Below are positions 43,633 to 52,459 of a stretch of 64,000 nt of DNA, in pieces; the stretch's first letter is position 1, and each line of letters begins with the position of its first letter. The stretch lies in the NCBI RefSeq assembly GCF_049331405.1, contig NZ_CP186274.1:7936001-8000000 (forward strand), written 5' to 3'. The notes under the pieces were generated by a model. That model did not search any database and was not told the DNA's origin. It was given only the letters and a program-made list of their open reading frames with translations. Source of the DNA: PoT sp049331405 (GTDB taxonomy: Bacteria > Planctomycetota > Planctomycetia > Isosphaerales > Isosphaeraceae). A program made the translations under genes and the position numbers.

Positions 43633-44961
43633 TCAAGATGCGATGCGAGCCCCGGCCTGCACGATCCCGCCGAGCGTGTACCGCACCTCACCGCTGACGA
43701 TCACCGTGTGCGCCCTTCCCCTGACCTTCCACCCGCCATAAGGGGTATTCCGACTCTTCGAGCGGAACTGGGCCGGGTCGACCTCCCAGCGAGCCTCGGG
43801 GTCGATCAGCGTCACGTCGGCCTCAGCGCCCGGAGCGAGCGTACCCTTGCCGATCCCCAGGAGTTTCGCGGGATTGACCGTGAGCTTGCGGATGACCTCG
43901 GGCCAATCGAGGTGCCCCGGCTCGATCAGGCCATGCACCGTGATCGGGATTAGCGTCTCTAGGCCCACGATCCCGAACGGGGCCTGGTCGAGTTCCCTCA
44001 GTTTCTTCTCGGGGGCATGCGGCGAATGGTCGGAGGCCAGGATCTCGATCGTACCGTCCTTCAAGCCGCCGATGACGGCTTCGATGTCGCTCCAGGTCCG
44101 GAGTGGCGGATTCACTTTGTAATTCGAGTCGAACGCCTGGAGAGTTTCGTCGGTCAGCGTGAAATGGTGGGGACAGGCTTCGGCCGTGACGCGGACTCCG
44201 CGACGTTTCCCTTCGCGCACGAGCTCGACCGAGCGGGCCGTCGAGATGTGCTGGATGTGGAGCCGCCCGCCGGTGATCTCGGCGAGCCGGATATCCCGGG
44301 CGACCATGATGTCTTCGGCGGCCGCGGGCATGCCGGAAAGGCCCAGCCGAGTCGACTCATAGCCGTCGTTCATCACGCCGCCGAGGGTCAACTCGGGGAC
44401 CTGGCAGTGCTGCATGATCACGCGATCAAACATGGACGCGTACTGGAGCGCCCGACGCATCAATGAGGCGGAAGCCACAGGCGTCCCACCGTCGCTAAAC
44501 CCGACCGCACCTCCTGCGACGAGCTGGCCGATCTCGGCCAACTCTTCCCCCTTGCGCCCCTTGGAGACGGCACCGACCGGATAGACGTTGGCCTTGCGGG
44601 CTCGCTGGGCGAGGAGGACCACGAACTCGGCGGCGGCCTGGTTGTCGATGGCGGGCTGCGTGTTGGGCATGCAGGCGACGGAGGTGACGCCCCCGGCCAG
44701 TGCGGCCTCGGCCCCGGAGGCGATCGTCTCATCCTCCTCGTTTCCCGGCTCGCGGAACTGGACGTGAGCGTCGATGAGGCCGGGGCAGACGATGAGCCCT
44801 CGCGCATCGATGACGACCTCGGCCTCGTCATAGCCTTCGCCGAACGGGAGGACATGGCCCCGGCTGATCCAGAGGTCGCCGATCCGGTCGATCTCCTGGC
44901 TGGGGTCGATGATTCGCCCCCCCGTGATGTGGATCGTCGCCAACTCAGGGACCCCTTTCAT
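43633..44961 (-). CDS. pyrC: Dihydroorotase-family protein with altered metal-site residues
   Basis: The 442-residue amidohydrolase matches the long class I dihydroorotases throughout: PGLIDAHVQFREPGNEEDETIASG (60-83), MPNTQPAIDN, LHIQHISTA (His238), EACPHHFTL, YKVNPPLR and the catalytic ASDHSPH (Asp311). However the first metal motif, normally HxH, is HVQ (His66, Gln68), FSDDG is FSDGG (Gly158) and HCED is HCQV after His185. Two or three metal-site positions therefore differ. It overlaps pyrB by ATGA (44958-44961), the arrangement of class A aspartate transcarbamoylase complexes, which often contain inactive dihydroorotase-like subunits. It may be catalytic with a variant site or purely structural. 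Confidence 0.85.
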   Translation of the reverse strand: MKGVPELATIHITGGRIIDPSQEIDRIGDLWISRGHVLPFGEGYDEAEVVIDARGLIVCPGLIDAHVQFREPGNEEDETIASGAEAALAGGVTSVACMPNTQPAIDNQAAAEFVVLLAQRARKANVYPVGAVSKGRKGEELAEIGQLVAGGAVGFSDGGTPVASASLMRRALQYASMFDRVIMQHCQVPELTLGGVMNDGYESTRLGLSGMPAAAEDIMVARDIRLAEITGGRLHIQHISTARSVELVREGKRRGVRVTAEACPHHFTLTDETLQAFDSNYKVNPPLRTWSDIEAVIGGLKDGTIEILASDHSPHAPEKKLRELDQAPFGIVGLETLIPITVHGLIEPGHLDWPEVIRKLTVNPAKLLGIGKGTLAPGAEADVTLIDPEARWEVDPAQFRSKSRNTPYGGWKVRGRAHTVIVSGEVRYTLGGIVQAGARIAS

Positions 44962-45962
44962 TTCGTTGCCGCCATGTCACCGAGGATTTCTTCCGTGGTC
45001 GACCGGCGCGCGTTCATGCGACCGCTCAGGAGGTAAAGCACGGCCATCCGCACGGCCAGGCCATTCGTCACCTGGTCGAGGATCGCCGAATTCGGTCCGT
45101 CGGCGACCTCAGGGGTGAGCTCGACCCCGCGATTGATCGGGCCGGGGGCAAGGACTAAGAGGTCGTCCTTGCCGCGCCTGACCCTCTCCTGGGTCATCCC
45201 ATAGAGCTGAGAATACTCCGCAATCGACGGGAAGAGCGCCTTCTGCTGTCGCTCGAGCTGGATGCGGAGGACGTTGACCACGTCGCATTGGGGAAGGATC
45301 TGATCGAGGTGGTGGGCAACCTCGCAGCCGAGGCGCTCCATGCTCCTGGGCACGAGCGTCGGCGGGCCGCAGAGGATCACCCGTGCCCCGAGCTTGAGCA
45401 GGCCCCAGATATTCGACCGGGCGACGCGGGAGTGGCTGATGTCGCCGACGATCCCGACGGTCAATCCCTCGACCTTCCCCTTCTTGCGCCTGATCGTCAT
45501 CAGGTCGAGGAGCCCCTGCGTAGGGTGCTCGTGGGCCCCGTCGCCCGCGTTGATGATCGACGACTGGACGTGCTGGGCCAGCAGATGCGGGGCGCCCGGG
45601 GTCGGGTGCCGCACCACCATCACGTCGGCCCCCATGGCCTCGATGTTCCTGGCCGTGTCGATGAACGTCTCCCCCTTGGAGAGGCTGGAGACGCTGGCCG
45701 AGAAGTCCTGCGTATCGGCCGAGAGCCGCTTGGCGGCAAGGTCGAAGCTCGTCCTGGTCCGGGTCGAGTTCTCGAAGAAGAGGTTGAAGACCACACGTCC
45801 CTGGAGCGTCGGCACCTTCTTTCGGCTCCGCGAGGAGACCTCGAGGAAGGAGTCGGCCGTGTCGAGGATGCCCGTGATCTCGGCCTTCGAGAGGTCCTCG
45901 AGGCCGAGTAAGTGCTTTCGGGACCAGGCCACAGGATTTGTGGACGCGGCTTGGGGTTCCAT
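44958..45962 (-). CDS. pyrB: Aspartate carbamoyltransferase catalytic subunit
   Basis: PyrB condenses carbamoyl phosphate and aspartate in pyrimidine synthesis. The 334-residue protein has the carbamoyl-phosphate loop FFENSTRTRTSFD (about 60-72; Asn where Pro is more usual), SSLSKGET (about 92-99), HPTQGLLDLMTI and the aspartate-binding NVLRIQLERQ. All catalytic arginines, threonines and the histidine appear present. ATG at 45962 is selected because the family starts near WSRKHLLGLEDL and a GGGAG site lies upstream; the frame extends to 46013. It is the middle gene of pyrR-pyrB-pyrC. Confidence 0.95.
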   Translation of the reverse strand: MEPQAASTNPVAWSRKHLLGLEDLSKAEITGILDTADSFLEVSSRSRKKVPTLQGRVVFNLFFENSTRTRTSFDLAAKRLSADTQDFSASVSSLSKGETFIDTARNIEAMGADVMVVRHPTPGAPHLLAQHVQSSIINAGDGAHEHPTQGLLDLMTIRRKKGKVEGLTVGIVGDISHSRVARSNIWGLLKLGARVILCGPPTLVPRSMERLGCEVAHHLDQILPQCDVVNVLRIQLERQQKALFPSIAEYSQLYGMTQERVRRGKDDLLVLAPGPINRGVELTPEVADGPNSAILDQVTNGLAVRMAVLYLLSGRMNARRSTTEEILGDMAATK

Positions 45963-46049
45963 GGACGTGGTCGAGCTCCCAGCCCCGTTGCACCGGACCC
46001 CACCCCACTCCATTCGGGCGGGATGCGAGAATCGGCGAAGGGGCTCATC

Positions 46050-46595
46050 TCAGTCGTTCAGGGCGATCCGGACAATCTCATCAACAGGTTCGACGGGGGA
46101 TACCCGCACGTGGACGCGTTCGCCAAGCTCGGTGCTGACGTGCAGGCCGACGACGTCCGGCTGGATCGGCAGCTCGCGGTAGCCTCGATCGATCAGTACG
46201 GCGAGGCGGACCACAGCGGGACGGCCGAGGTCGCAAATTGAGTTCAGGGCAGCGCGGACGGTTCGCCCGGTGAAGAGCACATCATCCACCAGCACGACTT
46301 CGGCATTCTCGACGTCGAAGGGGATCTCGGTCCCGTGGAGGACCGGCCAGCGCTCGGCATGGCCAAAGTCGTCGCGGTACAGGGTGATGTCGACCGCCCC
46401 GACCGGGACCTCCTCGCCGAGCAGGTCTCTGAGGCGAACGGCCAGTCGCTCGGCGATGGGGACGCCACGGTTCCGGATCCCGACCAATCGCAAAGGAACG
46501 CCGGATCGCCTGCCGTCGACAATCCCGCGGGCCATGCTGTCCAGGAGGCTCGCCAGCGCGTCCGCATCGCAGAGGCGAGTTTCTCGATCGGTCAT
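46050..46595 (-). CDS. pyrR: Bifunctional pyr operon regulator / uracil phosphoribosyltransferase
   Basis: PyrR binds pyr mRNA when UMP is plentiful and, in many bacteria, also makes UMP from uracil and PRPP. The 181-residue protein is a phosphoribosyltransferase fold with the PRPP loop VVLVDDVLFTGRTVRAAL (about 96-113), RNRGVPIAERLA near residue 40 and LYRDDFG. ATG at 46595 follows GAGGGA; an in-frame ATG at 46733 is unlikely. It heads the pyrR-pyrB-pyrC operon, which suggests pyrimidine-dependent attenuation, though I could not recognise a PyrR-binding loop in the 200-nt leader. Confidence 0.93.
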   Translation of the reverse strand: MTDRETRLCDADALASLLDSMARGIVDGRRSGVPLRLVGIRNRGVPIAERLAVRLRDLLGEEVPVGAVDITLYRDDFGHAERWPVLHGTEIPFDVENAEVVLVDDVLFTGRTVRAALNSICDLGRPAVVRLAVLIDRGYRELPIQPDVVGLHVSTELGERVHVRVSPVEPVDEIVRIALND

Positions 46596-46795
46596 AGAAT
46601 CGCGTCCCTCGGGGAAGGTCGAACCATCGTCCTGCCTTCGGCTTGGGATCGTAGCACCCCAATCATCCTCTTGCAAGCAAACCGATGCGAACTTGAGATC
46701 ACAAAGTTGGTTGCCTCTCAGCCTTTTCGCCATTGAGCAAAATGCTTAGGATAAGGCCTTCAAGGATTCGATCCCCGCCGGAGGATGCCCCCGCG

Positions 46796-47758
46796 ATGAA
46801 GATCATTTTGGCCAATCCCCGAGGTTTCTGTGCGGGGGTCAACATGGCGATCGAGAGCCTCGAGCGCGCTCTCGAATTCTTCGGTGCCCCCCTCTACGTC
46901 TACCACGAGATCGTCCACAACAAGTACGTCGTGGAACGTTTCCTGCGTCGCGGGACCATCTTCGTCGAGTCGCTGGAAGAAGTCCCCGCAGGGGCTCCCC
47001 TGCTCTACAGCGCCCACGGCGTCTCGCCGCAGATCCGCGAACAGGCCAGGAAACGCAACCTCCGGGCGATCGACGCGACTTGCCCTCTCGTGACAAAAGT
47101 CCACCTCGAGGCCGTCAAGTACGCGAAGGAAGGATACACCATCATCCTCATCGGCCACGAGGGACACGACGAGGTGATCGGGACCATGGGCGAAGCCCCC
47201 GAGCGGATGGTCTTGGTCGAAACGGCCGAGGACGTCGAACGCCTCGAACTCCCCGAGAACACCAAACTCGCCTATCTCACCCAGACGACCCTGAGCGTCG
47301 ACGACGCGAATCAGGTCATCACGGCCCTCCGCAAGCGTTTTCCGCAGATTACGAATCCCCCCAAGGATGACATTTGCTACGCCACCCAGAATCGTCAGGA
47401 AGCCGTCCGCGAGTTGGCCAAGCGTGCGGATGTGGTCCTGGTGCTCGGCAGCCAGAATAGCTCGAACAGTAAGCGCCTCGCCGAGATCGCCAACGCCCTC
47501 GGTCCGCACGCCCACCTCATCGACGGGGTTGCCGAGACCAAGCCGGAGTGGTTCGAGGACGCTGAAACCGTGTTGATCACCGCAGGGGCCAGCGCCCCCG
47601 AGGACGTTGTCCAGGAGTGCGTCGAGTACCTCCAGAGCCGCTACGGTGCCACGATCCAGGAAGAGATCGTTCGCGAGGAGAACGTGCACTTCCCGCTGCC
47701 GAAGTCGCTCCGCGAACTCTTGCCCGCAGGCACCGCGTCCTCGCGAGTCGGGAGCTGA
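46796..47758 (+). CDS. ispH: 4-hydroxy-3-methylbut-2-enyl diphosphate reductase
   Basis: IspH makes IPP and DMAPP in the last step of the MEP isoprenoid pathway, with a [4Fe-4S] cluster. The 320-residue protein has the three cluster cysteines in NPRGFCAGV (about 8-16), DATCPLVTKVH (about 95) and DICYATQNRQEA (about 195). Other blocks are HEIVHNKYVV, GHEGHDEVIGTMGE, YLTQTTLS, SQNSSNSKRLAE and the substrate-binding TAGASAPEDVV. ATG at 46796 has GGAGGATG upstream; ATG at 46733 is a poorer choice. It diverges from the pyr operon and shares a terminator with the facing membrane-protein gene. Confidence 0.96.
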   Translation: MKIILANPRGFCAGVNMAIESLERALEFFGAPLYVYHEIVHNKYVVERFLRRGTIFVESLEEVPAGAPLLYSAHGVSPQIREQARKRNLRAIDATCPLVTKVHLEAVKYAKEGYTIILIGHEGHDEVIGTMGEAPERMVLVETAEDVERLELPENTKLAYLTQTTLSVDDANQVITALRKRFPQITNPPKDDICYATQNRQEAVRELAKRADVVLVLGSQNSSNSKRLAEIANALGPHAHLIDGVAETKPEWFEDAETVLITAGASAPEDVVQECVEYLQSRYGATIQEEIVREENVHFPLPKSLRELLPAGTASSRVGS

Positions 47759-47783
47759 TGCGAGGAATCTCTCCGAACCACTC

Positions 47784-47829
47784 AAAAGGACCCGGCCTCG
47801 CGAAACCTATCGCGAGGCCGGGTCCTTTT
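47784..47829. terminator. Strong bidirectional terminator between ispH and the membrane-protein gene
   Basis: A perfect 20-bp stem (47784-47803 with 47810-47829, 6-nt loop) starts with AAAA and ends with TTTT, so it reads as a terminator on both strands. It is 25 nt past the ispH stop and 28 nt past the facing stop. Confidence 0.9.
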
Positions 47830-47857
47830 GCGTTCTGCACGAGTGTTAATGATCAAA

Positions 47858-48676
47858 TCACCATCCGAAGGCGGTCGTCTCTTTCTCCCTAACCGTCTCT
47901 TCGTGTGAGAGGCCGAACAGGCCATTGTCCTGATGAGCAGGTAACTCGAAAGTTTCCTGCTCGCGATCCTCTTGATCCATCTCCGAGAGCACTCGAGAGG
48001 CCTGGCGAGTCGCCGCGAGGGTCAAGGCGGAGAGCTGGATAAGGATGAGCGCCCAGATCATCTGCGTTCCGAAGAAGAGGTAGAACGACTGGATGTTGCG
48101 AATGCCTCGACGCATCAGGGGCCAACCCTGATGCCAGGAGGTTTGCTCGATGAAGTAGATCATCCAGATCACGGCGCCCGTCGCCGCCAGGGAACGAGTC
48201 GCCTTGCCGGCATCTTCGGCCTGATTGACTCCGAGGTGGGCAAGCAAGTCGCAGGCGAGGCTGGCGATCAGGGCGAACTCAGCCCAGCCGAGGGCCTCAC
48301 CCAGTCCCGAACGAAGCCATTCGTGACCGACCGTCTCGAGCCGCAGCCCGAGGCTTTCGCCCTGGTCCATGAACCAGAGGAGGCAGTCCATCGAGTTCAT
48401 GAACAGGAGCAGTCCCACGCGACGTTGCCAGCTCGGTTCGGACCAGCGACCCCAGAGGAGGTACGTTCCGACCAGACTGCCCCAGGTGATCGGCACCGAG
48501 AGGTAGCGGTTGAAGGACGATTGGAAGAACCAGCGGAACAGCTCGATCCTGAACTGCATGCCGATCAGAAATATGACGAGTGGGATGGCTGCGAGGATCA
48601 GTGACAAGGAGAGCAGACCGAATCCAAGGCGGCAGAGTTGATAGGTCTGACGTAGTTGATCTCGTTCAGTTTCCAT
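47858..48676 (-). CDS. Unidentified polytopic membrane protein
   Basis: The 272-residue protein has about six hydrophobic segments (for example FGLLSLSLILAAIPLVIFLIG near 18-38, a middle pair near 60-105 and FYLFFGTQMIWALILIQL near 200-217). The N- and C-termini are charged, and the tail is acidic (SEMDQEDREQETFE). No family signature is recognised. ATG at 48676 is chosen because the upstream frame to 48760 lacks protein character. It stands between the shared terminator with ispH and the UDP-GlcNAc epimerase gene; it could be co-transcribed with that gene (114 nt apart). A role in the envelope is possible but not shown. Confidence 0.65.
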   Translation of the reverse strand: METERDQLRQTYQLCRLGFGLLSLSLILAAIPLVIFLIGMQFRIELFRWFFQSSFNRYLSVPITWGSLVGTYLLWGRWSEPSWQRRVGLLLFMNSMDCLLWFMDQGESLGLRLETVGHEWLRSGLGEALGWAEFALIASLACDLLAHLGVNQAEDAGKATRSLAATGAVIWMIYFIEQTSWHQGWPLMRRGIRNIQSFYLFFGTQMIWALILIQLSALTLAATRQASRVLSEMDQEDREQETFELPAHQDNGLFGLSHEETVREKETTAFGW

Positions 48677-48790
48677 GGTGGACAACGCTCGATCAATGAT
48701 TGTGCGTACATGGGTGTTATTTCGGTGGCAGGCAGGGACTATTCTAAGTCCGGCCTTCAATCACGCCAAGACACTCACGAAATTGACAGC

Positions 48791-49951
48791 TCATGAGTCC
48801 GTTGTGGGCCACATCGCCGGGAAGCCCTCCGGCTTCCGCCCAGGATCCATGCCGAAATGCTGCAGGATGACCCGTGAGATCCGCTCCGATGCCCAGCCAT
48901 CGCCGTAAGGATTCGACGCGACCCACGTCGATGCTTCCACGGCTTGCCCCGGATTGAGGAAGGCCTCGGCCCGATTCACGATCGCTGCCGGGTCGGTCCC
49001 CACGAGTTCGAGTAGACCGGCGTCGAACGCCTCAGGACGCTCGGTCGACTCGCGCAAGACCAGTACGGGCTTACCCAGCGAGGGGGCTTCCTCCTGGATT
49101 CCCCCCGAGTCGGTCAGGATGAGTGACGAGCCTTTCATGACCGCCACAAAGTCCGAGTATCCCAGCGGTTCGATCAGTCGCATCCGTTGATGATCGCTCA
49201 GGAGCCGTTCCACCGCCCCCCGGACGTTCGGATTCGGGTGGATCGGCCAGACGATCCCGAACGCCGGGTTCCGATCCACGAGACTTCGCAAGGCATCACA
49301 TACGCGCTCGAGTGGGGCACCAAAGCTTTCTCGTCGGTGCATCGTCACGAGGATGTAGCGATCGAGATCGACCGATGGTGGCAATCGAAGTTCTCGCTTG
49401 GCGATCAGTTTGAGGGCGTCGATAACCGTATTGCCGGTGACATGAACCGCCTGCTCAGAAATCCCTTCGCGTAAGAGGTTGCGACGCGCCTGGGGTGTTG
49501 GGGCGAAGTGAAGGCTTGCCAGGTGTGAGGCGAGGACACGGTTCTTCTCTTCCGGGAATGGATCGAAGGCCTTGCCGGTCCGCAGTCCCGCCTCGACGTG
49601 ACCGAACGGGATGCGCTGGTAGTAGCTCGCCAGGGCCGTGGCGAAGACCGTCGTCGTGTCCCCCTGGGCCAGGACCAGATCGGGGGGCGAATCAGCGAGA
49701 TAGGCGTGTAAGCCATCGATGGCTCGAGCCGTCAGGCCGGCGAGATCCTGTCCGGGCCGCATCAAGGCAAGGTCGCCGTCCGCCTTCAGGCCGAAGTCTG
49801 CCAAAGCTTGATCCAGCAGGGATCGGTGCTGTCCCGTGGCCAGGAGTCGAACTTCGAGGCGTGCCTTCTCCTCACCGAGACGCAACACCAGAGGCGCCAT
49901 TTTCACGACCTCGGGCCGAGTTCCTACCACGCAGAGCACCGACGGTCGCAT
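48791..49951 (-). CDS. wecB: UDP-N-acetylglucosamine 2-epimerase (non-hydrolysing)
   Basis: The enzyme converts UDP-GlcNAc to UDP-ManNAc for envelope polysaccharides. The 386-residue protein matches the family: VVGTRPEVVKMAPLV (6-20), TGQHRSLLDQALADFGL, QGDTTTVFATALASYY, HVEAGLRTG, VTGNTVIDAL, VTMHRRESFG (the His/Arg/Glu cluster) and LTDSGGIQEEAPSLGKPVL. All catalytic acidic and histidine residues seem intact. ATG at 49951 is chosen for GGGAG upstream and the conserved N-terminus; the long open frame to 50131 is not used. It diverges from the TetR-ABC operon. Confidence 0.94.
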   Translation of the reverse strand: MRPSVLCVVGTRPEVVKMAPLVLRLGEEKARLEVRLLATGQHRSLLDQALADFGLKADGDLALMRPGQDLAGLTARAIDGLHAYLADSPPDLVLAQGDTTTVFATALASYYQRIPFGHVEAGLRTGKAFDPFPEEKNRVLASHLASLHFAPTPQARRNLLREGISEQAVHVTGNTVIDALKLIAKRELRLPPSVDLDRYILVTMHRRESFGAPLERVCDALRSLVDRNPAFGIVWPIHPNPNVRGAVERLLSDHQRMRLIEPLGYSDFVAVMKGSSLILTDSGGIQEEAPSLGKPVLVLRESTERPEAFDAGLLELVGTDPAAIVNRAEAFLNPGQAVEASTWVASNPYGDGWASERISRVILQHFGMDPGRKPEGFPAMWPTTDS

Positions 49952-50247
49952 CCTTCGGATCTCCCTACCCTTCGACCAAATCCTGCGCTCGCGGGCGCGG
50001 TCCCAAAGTACAACGATTCTCACGCGGGCAATCAAGCCGCGATGTGCCCTGCACCATCGCCGCTGGCCTTGAGCGGCTTGCCGATGAGGCTCCTCCCACG
50101 GTGGAGACCTCACAAGACTCGGCGTTTCCACCTTTCAGCGTCGCCATCACATCCGATTTCCTCACCAGATAATTCAATCTAACTCTTTATAGCAAATCGA
50201 ATTAAGTCCAAAGTCAGCCCACGCCAATACCCGTGCGTAAAAACCTA

Positions 50248-50275
50248 TTGACCCGAAGTGCGTTTCGATTAGAAT
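50248..50275 (+). promoter_or_regulatory. Sigma-70-type promoter of the TetR-ABC operon
   Basis: TTGACC (50248-50253) and TAGAAT (50270-50275) are spaced by 16 nt, about 80 nt upstream of the TetR ATG. The tandem palindromes at 50284-50308 lie at the expected transcription start, which supports this as the regulated promoter. Confidence 0.6.
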
Positions 50276-50283
50276 TTGAAATC

Positions 50284-50308
50284 AAACGGCTGTTTGAAAC
50301 GGTCGTTT
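50284..50308 (+). promoter_or_regulatory. Putative tandem TetR-family operator
   Basis: Two 12-bp imperfect palindromes, AAACGGCTGTTT (50284-50295) and AAACGGTCGTTT (50297-50308), are separated by one base, each with the form AAACnnnnGTTT. They sit directly after the -10 box of the operon promoter. A TetR-type dimer bound here would block transcription start, so autorepression is the simple reading. Confidence 0.6.
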
Positions 50309-50355
50309 TATTTCTTAAGACCAAGCTTAAAAGACGCGGCCGGGGATCGACGAGG

Positions 50356-51024
50356 ATGGGCGATCAAGACCTGACTAAAGCTCGATTGTTGGAGGCGGCC
50401 GGCGAGGAATTCGCCGAGAAGGGGTACGAATCCGCCCGAATCCGTTCGATCTGCCAGAAGGCGGGGGCAAACTTGGCCGCGGTGAATTACCACTTCGGAG
50501 ACAAGGAACAGCTCTACATCGCCACGGTATTGCACGCGCACCACGCCGGTGCCGGCGCTATGCCCGAGTGGCTCACGTCCCAGACGCACGGTCCCGCGAC
50601 ACAACTGCGTCTCTACATCCGCCACTTCCTGACGAACATCTTCAAGTCGCGACATCACAAGGATTGGCAGCAGGCCTTGATCCTTCGGGAGATGATCCAG
50701 CCGACGGCTGCGTCGGAAGCCGTCGTCCGCGAGGCCATCCGGCCTCGCTTCGAGCGGCTCATGACGATCCTCCGCCAGATCTGCCCCGAGGCCGAGGAGC
50801 GCAGACTCCACGCGTTGATCTTCAGCGTGGTCGGGCAATGCCTCCATTACAAGGTGTGCCGACCGATCTCCGAGCTCCTGGTCGGGCCCGAGAGCTATGA
50901 GGCCCTGGATATCGACTTCCTGGCCGACCACATCGCCTCGTTCTGCCTGGCGGCGCTGGGCCAGGGTCCGACACTGAACGAACAAGGCCAATTCGCGGCG
51001 GATGACCCCGCGTTCACTCGCTGA
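50356..51024 (+). CDS. TetR-family regulator (CecR-like)
   Basis: The 222-residue protein has a TetR N-terminal helix-turn-helix (about 8-55: RLLEAAGEEFAEKGYESARIRSICQKAGANLAAVNYHFGDKEQLY) and a long all-helical C-terminal domain like that of E. coli CecR (YbiH). CecR-type regulators control ABC efflux systems with an HlyD-type adaptor, the same gene set found downstream here. ATG at 50356 is preferred since the frame back to 50233 runs through the promoter and operator. The permease gene starts 13 nt after the stop, so all four genes form an operon. The inducer is unknown. Confidence 0.88.
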   Translation: MGDQDLTKARLLEAAGEEFAEKGYESARIRSICQKAGANLAAVNYHFGDKEQLYIATVLHAHHAGAGAMPEWLTSQTHGPATQLRLYIRHFLTNIFKSRHHKDWQQALILREMIQPTAASEAVVREAIRPRFERLMTILRQICPEAEERRLHALIFSVVGQCLHYKVCRPISELLVGPESYEALDIDFLADHIASFCLAALGQGPTLNEQGQFAADDPAFTR

Positions 51025-51037
51025 CTGGAGAGTGGCC

Positions 51038-52405
51038 ATGTCCTGGATCGCGATGAAGATGCTGATGGGTGATCGGGCGAAGTTTTTCGGGATCGTCCTG
51101 GGCCTGACCTTCGCCTCGCTCCTCATCACCCAGCAAGGTTCGATCTTCTGCGGCCTCATGTGCCGCACCGCCGGCCAGATCTACGACATCACCGGTGCCG
51201 ACCTCTGGGTCATGGATTCCAACGTCCGTTACATCGACGACGTGAAGCCCATGATCGAGAACAACCTCTACCGGGTCCGCGGCGTCGAAGGGGTGGAGTG
51301 GGCCGTACCGCTGTACAAGGGGAACGCCCGGGCCAAGCTCAACTCCGCGAGCATCGACCCCGCGACGAAGCGGGTCGTCAAGCACCAGATCATCGAACAG
51401 GTCGTGATGCTCGGCCTCGACGACTCGTCGCTCGTCGGTGCCCCGCCTCCGGATCGAATCATCGTCGGCAACCTGACCGACCTGCGAAAGCCGGATGCTG
51501 TGCTCGTCGACTTCATGCGGCTCCCGAAGCTCTATCCGGGCGAACCCTGGTATCTCCTCCAGGAGAAGAAGAAGGATTCGTTCGGCACCAAGGTCGGCAA
51601 GGCAGCACGAGGCCTGTTGGCATTCGCGAAAGAGCAGGCCGCCTCGCTCGGCGGTCAGCCTTCGTCGAACCATTCGAAGACGAGTCGGCCGAAGCCCGTC
51701 GACGAGGAATCCGAACGCAAACGAGCTTTCTACGCCCGCTTTATCGGCCGGGAGCTCGAGATGAACGACCACCGCGCGATCATCATCGGGGTCTGCGAGG
51801 CGACCCCGACGTTCCAGTCAAATGCCGTCATGTACACCACATATTCTCGTGCCAAACGATTCATCCCACAGGAGCGTAAACTCCTCTCCTACGTCCTGGC
51901 CAAGGCCGAGAAGGGTCTGAAGCCGGAAGTCGTCGCCGAGTCGATCCGTCGCCAGACGGGGCTGAAGGCCCGCACGAGCCAGGAATTCATCTGGGACACG
52001 ATTTATTACTATGCCCAGTACACCGGCATCCCCATCAACTTCGGGATCACCACGCTCCTGGGATTCTTGGTCGGGACGGCCATCGCCGGCCAGACCTTTT
52101 ACAACTTCACGATTGAGAACCTCAAGCAGTTCGGGGCGCTCAAGGCGATGGGGGCGACGAACCTCAAAATCGTATCGATGATCCTGCTCCAGGCGATGGT
52201 CGTCGGCCTCCTCGGCTACGGCATGGGGGTGGGCCTCGGTGCCCTGTTCGGGACCACGACGAAGGGGGGAGAACTCGCCTTCTACACCCCCTGGCAACTC
52301 CTGCCCGTGACTGCCGGGGCCGTGGTCATGATCTGCATACTGTCGAGCGTCCTCAGCGTGAGGCGTGTCATGGTCCTAGAGCCGGCCGTGGTCTTCCGGG
52401 GCTGA
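51038..52405 (+). CDS. ABC exporter permease (DevC/FtsX type)
   Basis: The 455-residue protein has one N-terminal membrane helix (about 14-38) after MSWIAMKMLMGDRAKFFGI, then an external domain of about 290 residues, then three membrane segments at the C-terminus (about 335-450) with the FtsX-type pattern LKQFGALKAMGATNLKIVSMILLQAMVVGLLGYG. This is the DevC/MacB-like permease layout. The external domain includes a charged, Lys-rich insertion (about residues 175-235) that is not usual for DevC. ATG at 51038 follows TGGAGAG. The ATPase and HlyD genes follow; together they would export a hydrophobic or envelope compound, nature unknown. Confidence 0.88.
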   Translation: MSWIAMKMLMGDRAKFFGIVLGLTFASLLITQQGSIFCGLMCRTAGQIYDITGADLWVMDSNVRYIDDVKPMIENNLYRVRGVEGVEWAVPLYKGNARAKLNSASIDPATKRVVKHQIIEQVVMLGLDDSSLVGAPPPDRIIVGNLTDLRKPDAVLVDFMRLPKLYPGEPWYLLQEKKKDSFGTKVGKAARGLLAFAKEQAASLGGQPSSNHSKTSRPKPVDEESERKRAFYARFIGRELEMNDHRAIIIGVCEATPTFQSNAVMYTTYSRAKRFIPQERKLLSYVLAKAEKGLKPEVVAESIRRQTGLKARTSQEFIWDTIYYYAQYTGIPINFGITTLLGFLVGTAIAGQTFYNFTIENLKQFGALKAMGATNLKIVSMILLQAMVVGLLGYGMGVGLGALFGTTTKGGELAFYTPWQLLPVTAGAVVMICILSSVLSVRRVMVLEPAVVFRG

Positions 52406-52459
52406 TCCAGGTCCAGGTACGAACGACACGGCCGAAGGGCCGAGAAAAGGGCCATTCTC

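Larger units (their letters stand above)
49952..50355. other. Divergent regulatory region between wecB and the TetR operon
   Basis: These 404 bases separate divergent genes. The right part (50170-50310) is notably AT-rich for this genome and contains the promoter and tandem operator described separately. The left part presumably holds the wecB promoter; no other structure is apparent. Confidence 0.65.

Noticed and set aside
41850..43697. Long plus-strand open frame of 615 codons
   Set aside because: It lies antisense to sucC and the YacP-like gene; the pattern of Asp/Arg/Leu-rich sequence is typical of frames opposite high-GC genes, and the minus-strand genes carry clear family motifs.
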